Source: Micrococcales bacterium
GTDB lineage: Bacteria; Actinomycetota; Actinomycetes; Actinomycetales; Microbacteriaceae
Length of the DNA stretch: 5,615 nt
Reading direction: 5' to 3'
Assembly (NCBI GenBank): GCA_947448975.1
Contig: CANFPR010000063.1
Span: 1 to 5,615 of the forward strand
The notes below the pieces were generated by a model that was not told where the DNA came from, searched no databases, and worked only from the letters and a program-made list of their open reading frames with translations. Shown in pieces: positions 1-5,174 of the stretch. Numbering within the stretch: position 1 is the stretch's first letter; each line of letters begins with the position of its first letter. A program made the translations under genes and the position numbers.

Positions 1-882
1 GACCTGGTCGATGTCGGCTTCGATGCGTGCGGCTTCTGATTCTTCTGGGCCCACGAGCGGCAAACGCACGCGAGGGCTGTCGATGAGTCCGAGTCCGTGA
101 AGAATGTACTTGGATGCCACGGTGCCAGGCACGTGGGTCATCGCCGCGCGAACCAGGGGCTCAAGCGAGTTGTGCACCTTGAGCGCGTGGTGGAAGTCGT
201 TGCGGTTGGTGGCATCGACCATCTCGCGGTAGGCAGCCGGGGCGATGTTGGCCGTTACGCCAATAAGACCGGTGGCACCGATCGAGATGTGAGGCAAGAC
301 GTTGCTGTCGTCTCCCGAGAAGTAGAGCAAATCGGTTTCGGTCATCACGCGCGACGCCTGGGCGAAGTCGCCCTTGGCATCTTTGATGGCCACGATGTTT
401 GGGTGCTTGGCCGCACGAAGAATGGTTTCGTAAGCGATTGGAATGCCGGCGCGGCCAGGAATGTCGTACAAGATAACCGGAAGATCGGTGGCGTCGGCGA
501 TGAGCCTGAAGTGGGTAAGAACACCGGCTTGAGTTGGCTTGTTGTAGTAAGGCGTGACGATCATGACGCCGTCTGCTCCGGCTTTTTCACTGGCCTTGTA
601 AAGCTGCATGGCGTGCGCGGTTTCGTTGGAGCCACCGCCGGTGATGATTTTGGCGCGGCCTGCCGAAACCGACTTGCCAACTTCGACGAGCTTGATCTTC
701 TCGGCGTCGGTGAGGGTCGAGGTTTCTCCGGTTGTGCCGGTTACTACAACACCGTCGGCACCGTTAGAAATCACGTAGTCGATGTGCTTTTCGGTTGCGG
801 CCCAGTCAACTTCGCCATCGGCGTTCATAGGCGTGACGAGCGCGACCAGCACCTGGCCAAAGATATCTTTGTGTTGCGACAT
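1..882 (-). CDS. dapA: 4-hydroxy-tetrahydrodipicolinate synthase (DapA), 3' end cut by window edge
   Basis: Condenses pyruvate with aspartate semialdehyde, the first committed step of the diaminopimelate/lysine pathway; a cytoplasmic (beta/alpha)8-barrel aldolase. Translating the minus strand from the ATG at 882-880 gives 294 uninterrupted codons beginning MSQHKDIFGQVLVALVTPM; the frame is still open at base 1, so only a few C-terminal residues and the stop are missing (family length about 290-300). Family motifs are intact: VTGTTGET with the Thr pair T50/T51, TPYYNKP with Tyr113, YDIPGR with Tyr139 and Arg144, and the Schiff-base lysine K167 in AIKDAKGD, followed by FSGDDSN. These match E. 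coli T44/T45, Y107, Y133, R138 and K161. An in-frame TGA at 924-922 lies upstream, with no other start codon between. There is no Shine-Dalgarno; a TAGTCT hexamer 7 nt before ATG suggests a leaderless transcript. The gene lies 70 bp after thyX on the same strand. Confidence 0.96.
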   Translation of the reverse strand, partial: MSQHKDIFGQVLVALVTPMNADGEVDWAATEKHIDYVISNGADGVVVTGTTGETSTLTDAEKIKLVEVGKSVSAGRAKIITGGGSNETAHAMQLYKASEKAGADGVMIVTPYYNKPTQAGVLTHFRLIADATDLPVILYDIPGRAGIPIAYETILRAAKHPNIVAIKDAKGDFAQASRVMTETDLLYFSGDDSNVLPHISIGATGLIGVTANIAPAAYREMVDATNRNDFHHALKVHNSLEPLVRAAMTHVPGTVASKYILHGLGLIDSPRVRLPLVGPEESEAARIEADIDQV

Positions 883-889
883 AGGTAAA

Positions 890-925
890 AGACTATCGGT
901 AAGGCGCTTTGGCCCCCAGAGTCAA
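890..925 (-). promoter_or_regulatory. Putative leaderless promoter of dapA
   Basis: On the minus strand, TAGTCT (895-890) fits the TAnnnT -10 pattern and ends 7 nt before the dapA ATG, so transcription would begin at or one base before the start codon. No Shine-Dalgarno is present. A TTGACT -35-like hexamer (925-920) lies 24 nt upstream of it, which is too far; a different hexamer, TACCGA (901-896), has a proper 18-nt spacing to TTGACT and would give a leader of about 7 nt. Either way dapA probably has its own start signal in the 70-bp gap after thyX, where I see no terminator hairpin. This is inferred from pattern only. Confidence 0.4.
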
Positions 926-952
926 AATATCTCGGATGCCTACAGGCGCAGG

Positions 953-1678
953 TTACGGGGCGACGCGACCATTCTTGTTGAAGGCCTCGTAGGTGTAAGG
1001 CATGAGCTCAGCCCAGAACTCTTCCATCTTCTCGGCGCACATTTCGATTTCACGCTGAGGGAACGATGGGAAGTGGGTTCCTGGGCGAGTGGTACGAAGG
1101 CTCAGGAAGTTCATTAGGGCACGCGAGTTCATGGTTACGTACATGCTCGAGTAAATGTTTAGCGGCAGAACGATTCGGGCAACCTCGCGAGCAACACCGG
1201 CTTCCAGCATGCGCTGGTAAGACTCGTAGGCGTGCTGGCTGATCGTGCGGGTTTCTTGCTCAACCAAGGCGGTCTGCTCGGCAGTACCCGGAATGAACTC
1301 GTAAGCTCCGGTCTTGCCGATCTGCACGAGGTTGCGCTCTGGGCCTGGCACGTAGAAAACCGGGCTTAGCTCCTTGTATCGGCCAGATTCTTCGTTGTAC
1401 GAGGCAATGCGGTGACGCATGAACTCGCGGAAAACGAAGATTGGGGCCTGCACGTAGAAGGTCATCGAGTTGTGCTCGAAAGGCGAACCGTGGCGGTCGC
1501 GCATGAGGTAGTTGATTAGGCCCTTGTCGCGGTCCGATGCTTCGGTGCCGGCGCTGGCGCTTTCGAGGGTTTGCTCACCCTGGGTTGAAACGCGCGCTGC
1601 GAACAGCACATCGGAGTCGCTCGCGCTCGCGCGAACAAGTTCAACGGTTACATCACTGCGAAAAAGGATATCTGACAC
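953..1678 (-). CDS. thyX: Flavin-dependent thymidylate synthase (ThyX)
   Basis: Makes dTMP from dUMP using FAD, NADPH and methylene-tetrahydrofolate; cytoplasmic, normally a homotetramer. The 241-residue product has the diagnostic ThyX motif RHR-X7-S at residues 88-98 (RHRIASYNEES, continuing GRY), the HGSPFEH segment at 63-69 and NSRALMNFLSLR at 184-195, a region that contributes substrate-binding residues in the family. Length is normal. The start is GTG at 1678-1676: an in-frame TGA lies only two codons upstream, and the first internal ATG (residue 59) would remove conserved sequence. There is no Shine-Dalgarno; TAGCAT ends exactly 6 nt before GTG, pointing to a leaderless message. Synteny with dapB upstream and dapA downstream is typical of Actinobacteria. 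Having ThyX often means ThyA is absent, but this window cannot show that. Confidence 0.97.
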   Translation of the reverse strand: MSDILFRSDVTVELVRASASDSDVLFAARVSTQGEQTLESASAGTEASDRDKGLINYLMRDRHGSPFEHNSMTFYVQAPIFVFREFMRHRIASYNEESGRYKELSPVFYVPGPERNLVQIGKTGAYEFIPGTAEQTALVEQETRTISQHAYESYQRMLEAGVAREVARIVLPLNIYSSMYVTMNSRALMNFLSLRTTRPGTHFPSFPQREIEMCAEKMEEFWAELMPYTYEAFNKNGRVAP

Positions 1679-1684
1679 GCGTCA

Positions 1685-1690
1685 ATGCTA
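1685..1690 (-). promoter_or_regulatory. Putative -10 element of a leaderless thyX promoter
   Basis: TAGCAT (1690-1685 on the minus strand) matches TAnnnT and is followed by exactly six bases (TGACGC) and then the GTG start, so +1 would be the G of the start codon. The hexamer is embedded in ACCGATAG, an octamer also overlapping the dapA -10 candidate. No good -35 hexamer is seen at 16-18 nt. The site sits in the 80-bp divergent region between thyX and the thioredoxin-like gene (1679-1758), which holds start signals for both directions. Confidence 0.45.
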
Positions 1691-1746
1691 TCGGTCTGCC
1701 GAGCGTAAGAATGCGAAACACTCGAAGGCTGAGAAACTTGCGCACC

Positions 1747-1752
1747 TAGCCT
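1747..1752 (+). promoter_or_regulatory. Putative -10 element of a leaderless promoter for the thioredoxin-like/DUF4395 unit
   Basis: TAGCCT ends six bases (TTATTC) before the ATG at 1759, the spacing expected if transcription begins on the start codon. There is no Shine-Dalgarno upstream of this ATG. The TAG at the start of the hexamer is also an in-frame stop, which fixes 1759 as the first available start. I see no convincing -35 hexamer. This would drive both plus-strand genes, because the second overlaps the first. Confidence 0.42.
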
Positions 1753-1758
1753 TTATTC

Positions 1759-2202
1759 ATGAGCCTTGAATTGCGCCTTGCCGTGGTTGTCGCCATTGTT
1801 GCTGGCGCCGCACTTCTCGGCGTAGTTTGGCGAGTTACCTCGGGGCGTTCCCGTCGCATCCGTGATGGAAAACAGGTGGATCTCGCAGAACTTGGCGTGC
1901 TAAAAAACGGCAAGCCGGTTGACGAGTTCGGCTCGCGGCTAACCTTTCTGCAGTTTTCAAGCGAGTTCTGCAGCCAGTGCGTTCAAACCGCTCGCATACT
2001 CGGTGAACTCGAATCGCAGAGCGACGATGTTCTGCACATCGAAGTTGACATCACGAATCGCGTAGATCTGGCCAATAAGTACCAGGTGCTGCAAACCCCG
2101 ACCACCCTTATTCTCGACCGGCGCGGAGTTGTGAAATCCCGCATCGGCGGCGCACCAAAAACATCGACCCTTGAAACAGAGATTGGAAGTTTTGAAATCT
2201 AA
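1759..2202 (+). CDS. Membrane-anchored thioredoxin-like protein with CSQC motif
   Basis: A 147-residue protein with one N-terminal hydrophobic helix (about residues 7-24) followed by a thioredoxin-fold domain. The fold is suggested by LTFLQFSSEFCSQC (Cys71 and Cys74 in a CxxC, without the usual Trp before the first Cys), a central HIEVDITN strand, and QTPTT with the cis-proline candidate Pro114 before TLILDRRG. It probably does dithiol-disulfide exchange; the substrate is unknown. Topology is ambiguous: the stretch after the helix (R25, R30, R32, R33, R35) is strongly basic, which by the positive-inside rule would place the thioredoxin domain in the cytoplasm rather than outside as in TlpA/ResA proteins. 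Its stop overlaps the start of the DUF4395 gene (TAATG), so the two are probably translationally coupled. Thioredoxin-like genes beside DUF4395 genes are, from memory, a recurring actinobacterial arrangement. Confidence 0.85.
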   Translation: MSLELRLAVVVAIVAGAALLGVVWRVTSGRSRRIRDGKQVDLAELGVLKNGKPVDEFGSRLTFLQFSSEFCSQCVQTARILGELESQSDDVLHIEVDITNRVDLANKYQVLQTPTTLILDRRGVVKSRIGGAPKTSTLETEIGSFEI

Positions 2203-2648
2203 TGGCAACTCAACAAATTGATCCTCGCGGCCCACGCTTCGGTGCGGCAATCACCGCTACCCTCCTGGCCGTTAGCGTGTTCTTGCTTCTCGACAACTCG
2301 ACTTTCTCGCTAGGTGCCGGTGTCTTTACCTTCGTAACCCTCTCTTTCGCCTTTGGTGCAGCCTTCGGCGTGAGCGCGCACCCCTACGGCTTGATCTTTA
2401 AGAAGTTTGTTCGCCCGAGTTTGGCTGCCCCGAAAGAGCTCGAGGATGCCACTCCCCCACGTTTTGCACAGGCGGTCGGCTTGTTCGTGGCACTCATCGG
2501 TTGGGTTTTGCAGCTCAGTGGTGTTGAGTTTGGTTTCGCAATCGCAGCGGGAGCCGCTTTTGTTGCGGCGTTCCTGAATGCCGCCTTTAACTACTGCTTG
2601 GGCTGCCAAATCTTTCTTGGGCTCAAGCGCCTGAAGGTTATTCGCTAA
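2202..2648 (+). CDS. DUF4395 family integral membrane protein
   Basis: A 148-residue polytopic membrane protein of no established function. I assign it to DUF4395 from its hallmark pattern: N-terminal IDPRGPRFGAAITA (6-19), the central segment P77 through EDATPPRFAQAVGL (81-94), and the C-terminal AAFLNAAFNYCLGC segment ending in a CxxC (Cys132, Cys135). Four hydrophobic stretches are visible, roughly 12-32, 36-57, 91-106 and 109-140; the CLGC lies at the end of the last one, near a membrane face, before a basic tail (KRLKVIR). It begins at the ATG overlapping the TAA of the thioredoxin-like gene by one base. The GGAAG at 2185-2189 is 12 nt away, too far for a normal ribosome site, so reinitiation after the upstream gene is likely. 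The paired CxxC motifs suggest the two proteins exchange electrons; that is inference. Its stop overlaps the convergent TPR gene by 4 bp. Confidence 0.85.
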   Translation: MATQQIDPRGPRFGAAITATLLAVSVFLLLDNSTFSLGAGVFTFVTLSFAFGAAFGVSAHPYGLIFKKFVRPSLAAPKELEDATPPRFAQAVGLFVALIGWVLQLSGVEFGFAIAAGAAFVAAFLNAAFNYCLGCQIFLGLKRLKVIR

Positions 2649-3091
2649 GGCTTAGCCTTGTGCAACTTGATTGCCTTGCGCATGCAGGCGCGAGCACGGT
2701 TGCGATCTGAAGCGGCGTCATAAACCAGGCCGAGCGAAAACCAGTTGCGCCAATCATCCGGGTGGTTTTGCGTCTTCTCGCGAAAGCGGTCGAACTCTCG
2801 GTCGGCCGACTCCTTGATTGGTCGCCCGCTGGGGCGAAGATCAAACCTGAATTCTGGCCAGGCGTTTTCACCCTCGAGTTGCTTGCCGAGCTTTTCGATA
2901 CGGATGCCAAAAGCAAACTCTTTGATGATGGCCCAAATGGCGACCACCGGAAACGCCAGCAGCAACCAGCCCATGAGCCGACCCACTGGTTCTTTTGCCT
3001 CGATCAAAACGAAGGCCGTGTTTGAGAGCAGTGCGACATACATGATTAGCAGCGCACCCGAGACGATGGCCCCTAGTTTTGCACCGGTCAT
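2645..3091 (-). CDS. Small membrane protein with C-terminal TPR-like repeat, function unknown
   Basis: A 148-residue protein with two hydrophobic helices (about residues 6-30 and 38-60) and a hydrophilic C-terminal half. The short loop between the helices and the basic segment after the second suggest a hairpin with the C-terminal domain in the cytoplasm. Residues 114-147 fit a single tetratricopeptide repeat: Trp117, Leu120, Gly121, Tyr124, Ala133, Met137 and Ala140 fall at consensus positions 4, 7, 8, 11, 20, 24 and 27. One repeat may act as a docking site or oligomerise; no partner is evident. The ATG overlaps the dapB stop as ATGA, so the two are almost certainly cotranscribed and coupled. 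No catalytic motif is seen. Position next to dapB hints at an envelope or lysine-pathway link but does not establish one. It ends tail to tail over the DUF4395 gene's stop codon. Confidence 0.8.
   Translation of the reverse strand: MTGAKLGAIVSGALLIMYVALLSNTAFVLIEAKEPVGRLMGWLLLAFPVVAIWAIIKEFAFGIRIEKLGKQLEGENAWPEFRFDLRPSGRPIKESADREFDRFREKTQNHPDDWRNWFSLGLVYDAASDRNRARACMRKAIKLHKAKP
2647..2659. terminator. Short palindrome at the convergent stop codons, possible weak bidirectional terminator
   Basis: AAGGC-TTA-GCCTT forms a 5-bp stem with a 3-nt loop in either strand, lying directly on the overlapping stop codons of the DUF4395 and TPR genes. No T-tract follows in either direction, so as an intrinsic terminator it would be weak. 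It is the only symmetric structure I see at this convergent junction, which has no intergenic space. Confidence 0.2.
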
Positions 3092-3804
3092 TTGATGACT
3101 GCGTCGAGCCCGATGTGCAGGCCCTTCGCCGATGAGGCAAAGATCAGCGCCAGCTTGATTCCCGCCGAGTAGGCGGCAACACTGGTGGTTTCGTGGCTGA
3201 TGGTTAGAAGTTCGCTGGCGCCCCCGAAGTAAACGTCTTGTTTTGCGTTCACTCCTTCGAGGCGCAAGCTGTGCACCGGAACCCCAGCCACTACTTCGCC
3301 GCGCGCCGTTTGCCCAAGGCCAACGATCTCGGCCGACCCTTTACGGCTGGCGGCAATCATTTCGGCGGTGCGAATGGCCGTGCCCGACGGAGAGTCGAGT
3401 TTGTGAGCGTGGTGCGCTTCAACGATTTCGATTGAGTCGAAGTATCTGGCCGCCTGGGCAGCAAACCGGGTTGCCAGCATGGAGCCAACCGAGAAGTTTG
3501 GCACAACGACTGCGGTGCCCTTGGTGCTGTGCACGCTGGCCTCGATGCCGGCAAGGTGAGTTGCCGACCATCCGCTGGTGCCAACCAAAACCGGAATGCC
3601 GTTGGCTAGGGCAAAGGCCACAACCTTTAGGCTAACTTCGAGCTTGGTGACATCGAAAATTACGTCGGCACCTTTGGTTTCGTCGAGTGACGAAGAACTA
3701 GAAAGCGCGCTGTGCAGCTCGAGTTCGTCGGCTGCAGCAATAACCTCGAGCGCGAGTTTACCCATGCGCCCGGTTGCGCCTACGACAGAAACTTTGATAG
3801 CCAT
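3088..3804 (-). CDS. dapB: 4-hydroxy-tetrahydrodipicolinate reductase (DapB)
   Basis: Reduces the DapA product to tetrahydrodipicolinate with NAD(P)H, the second step of the diaminopimelate/lysine branch; cytoplasmic. The 238-residue protein has the Rossmann nucleotide motif GATGRMG (9-15), VGTSGW (74-79), PNFSVGSML (102-110), and the catalytic signature EAHHAHKLDSPSGTA (129-143), with His131 and Lys135 matching E. coli H159 and K163. The C-terminus KGLHIGLDAVI is typical. The short length is normal for actinobacterial DapB. Oddity: after the second beta strand, where M. tuberculosis DapB has LDAGD with the ribose-contacting Asp, this protein has five serines (35-39), so cofactor preference may differ. 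The ATG is 9 nt after the peptidase stop and lacks a Shine-Dalgarno, but TAATCT ends 6 nt before it. The stop overlaps the TPR gene start by 4 bp. Confidence 0.96.
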   Translation of the reverse strand: MAIKVSVVGATGRMGKLALEVIAAADELELHSALSSSSSLDETKGADVIFDVTKLEVSLKVVAFALANGIPVLVGTSGWSATHLAGIEASVHSTKGTAVVVPNFSVGSMLATRFAAQAARYFDSIEIVEAHHAHKLDSPSGTAIRTAEMIAASRKGSAEIVGLGQTARGEVVAGVPVHSLRLEGVNAKQDVYFGGASELLTISHETTSVAAYSAGIKLALIFASSAKGLHIGLDAVIK

Positions 3805-3810
3805 TGCTCT

Positions 3811-3816
3811 AGATTA
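3811..3816 (-). promoter_or_regulatory. Putative internal -10 element upstream of dapB
   Basis: TAATCT (3816-3811 on the minus strand) overlaps the TAA stop of the M16 peptidase and is followed by exactly six bases (AGAGCA) and the dapB ATG, again the leaderless geometry. AAGACA (3839-3834) at 17 nt upstream matches four of six positions of TTGACA. It could give dapB expression independent of the pnp-peptidase message; alternatively dapB is simply read from upstream with a 9-bp gap. Confidence 0.35.
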
Positions 3817-5148
3817 GACCAGCCCGGCGAAGGTGTCTTCGGTTATGTCTCCAACGGCTACCAGCGTGCGTTCACGTGCCATTAGGTCGGCAGCGAGTTG
3901 ACGCACATCTTCGATGCCAACGGCGCGGTAGCGGCGGAGCGCTTCGTCGAGGTCGACGAACTCGCCGGTGCTCAGTTCGGTGCCCGAGAGGCGACTCATT
4001 CGTGCGGCGGTGCTTTCAAACTTGAGCGCCAACCCGCCCGAAACGTTGCCGTATGCAATCTCAAGCTCTTCGGCCGTCACTCCCGAGTCGGCGACCTTCT
4101 GAAGTTCGAGCAGCATAAGCTCGGCCACTTCGCGCGCCTTGGCTGGAGAGCATCCGGCATAGAGACCAAAGACGGCACCATCGCTGTAGCCCTGGTTGAA
4201 AGAGTAAGTGGAGTAGGCGAGGCCGCGCTTTTCGCGAATCTCTTGAAACAGGCGCGACGACATGCCGCCACCGAGAACGGTGTTGAGCACGGCCATCGTG
4301 TAGCGACGCTCGTCGTCGCCCACCAGCCCCTGCGAACCGAGCAAAATGTTGGCTTGAGAATTTTCTTCATGGATGACCCGAAGTGCAGACTTGCGAGAAA
4401 TCGTGGCTGGGGTCAGCGAACGTCGTGGACGCGGCTTTGCCTCCAGGTTGAGATCGACTCCCCCGGCGGTTAGCCCTCGCTCAACGAGTTCAATGAGCTG
4501 GTCGTGGTCGATGCTGCCAGCGGCGGCCACAACGATGTCTTGCGGACGATAGTTGGCGCGGTAGTGTTCCCACACGGCGTCTCGCGAGACAGCGGTGATG
4601 GTTTCTTGAGTGCCACCGATTGGTCGGCCGAGTTCGTGGTCGCCGAGCACCTCTTCGAAGAAGGCTTCGTGCGCGACATCCTGGGGGTCGTCTTCGTTCA
4701 TGGCGAGTTCTTCGAGAATCACCGTGCGCTCGTTTTCGAATTCGTTCGGTTCAATCAACGACGAGGTGAGCATGTCAGAGATTAGGTCGATTGCCAGTGG
4801 CACAGCCGATTCTTGAACTCGTGCGTAGTAAGACGTGTGCTCTTTACCGGTTGAAGCATTAGAAGACCCACCGACTGAGTCGAAGGCTACCGCGATGTCT
4901 AGAGCGGTGCGAGAGTTTGTGCCCTTGAAGAGCAGGTGTTCGAGAAAGTGAGTTGAACCGAAGTGGCCGTTGGTTTCGTCGCGGCTACCAACCGGCACCG
5001 AGAACGAAATGGATGCACTCTGGAAGCCAGCAACTTTCTCGCTTAAAACACGAACACCGCTCGGGAGAACAGTGCGGCGAACCACACTGCCACCCGAAGC
5101 GGTGAACGTAAGCTCACTCTGATTGAGGTCGAACTGAATGTCAGTCAT
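3814..5148 (-). CDS. pepR: M16 family zinc metallopeptidase (PepR/processing-peptidase-like)
   Basis: A 444-residue protein of the M16B (mitochondrial processing peptidase-like) family. The inverted zinc motif HXXEH is intact at 67-71 (HFLEH, with His67 and His71 as ligands and Glu70 as catalytic base), and the third ligand is Glu147 in ERTVILEEL, 76 residues downstream as expected. The C-terminal half carries the family's second-domain signature GGGMSSRLFQEIREKRGLAYS (293-313 region). No signal peptide or membrane segment is seen, so it probably acts in the cytoplasm. Substrates are unknown; the gene conventionally sits just downstream of pnp in Actinobacteria (pepR, Rv2782c, in M. tuberculosis), and here the gap is 26 bp, consistent with cotranscription. 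The ATG at 5148-5146 has neither a Shine-Dalgarno nor a TAnnnT at leaderless spacing, which sets it apart from dapA, thyX and dapB. The start agrees with the usual family N-terminus (about 25 residues before VRRTVLPSGVRVL). Confidence 0.93.
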   Translation of the reverse strand: MTDIQFDLNQSELTFTASGGSVVRRTVLPSGVRVLSEKVAGFQSASISFSVPVGSRDETNGHFGSTHFLEHLLFKGTNSRTALDIAVAFDSVGGSSNASTGKEHTSYYARVQESAVPLAIDLISDMLTSSLIEPNEFENERTVILEELAMNEDDPQDVAHEAFFEEVLGDHELGRPIGGTQETITAVSRDAVWEHYRANYRPQDIVVAAAGSIDHDQLIELVERGLTAGGVDLNLEAKPRPRRSLTPATISRKSALRVIHEENSQANILLGSQGLVGDDERRYTMAVLNTVLGGGMSSRLFQEIREKRGLAYSTYSFNQGYSDGAVFGLYAGCSPAKAREVAELMLLELQKVADSGVTAEELEIAYGNVSGGLALKFESTAARMSRLSGTELSTGEFVDLDEALRRYRAVGIEDVRQLAADLMARERTLVAVGDITEDTFAGLV

Positions 5149-5174
5149 GACTAGTAATCAGAGCCTTGAGGGTT

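Noticed and set aside
97..888. Long plus-strand open frame of 263 codons opposite dapA
   Set aside because: It is the antisense shadow of a fully motif-supported dapA; the translation has no recognisable family, is rich in Gly, Arg, Val and His, and starts without any signal.
883..952. Terminator hairpin between thyX and dapA (GCCT-GT-AGGC)
   Set aside because: The stem is only 4 bp with a 2-nt loop and no T-tract, so it is not a credible intrinsic terminator.
1679..1758. Operator, riboswitch or inverted repeat in the divergent region
   Set aside because: Beyond the two -10-like hexamers I find no convincing dyad, tandem repeat or known riboswitch core in these 80 bases; too short for a folate or flavin riboswitch.
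1512..1769. Plus-strand open frames running from inside thyX into the divergent region
   Set aside because: They mostly overlap the conserved N-terminal half of thyX antisense and end just inside the thioredoxin-like gene; no start signal or recognisable product.
2310..2609. Minus-strand open frame opposite the DUF4395 gene
   Set aside because: The sense strand encodes a clear DUF4395 membrane protein with coherent hydrophobic helices; the antisense product is featureless.
1759..2648. Mobile-element origin of the plus-strand redox pair
   Set aside because: No terminal repeats, integrase, tRNA or duplicated target is seen, base composition resembles the flanks, and the junctions are overlapping or tightly spaced genes.
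3898..4473. Plus-strand open frame of 191 codons opposite the M16 peptidase
   Set aside because: Shadow of a complete gene with an intact HXXEH motif; the composition is typical of a reverse-frame reading and no domain is visible.
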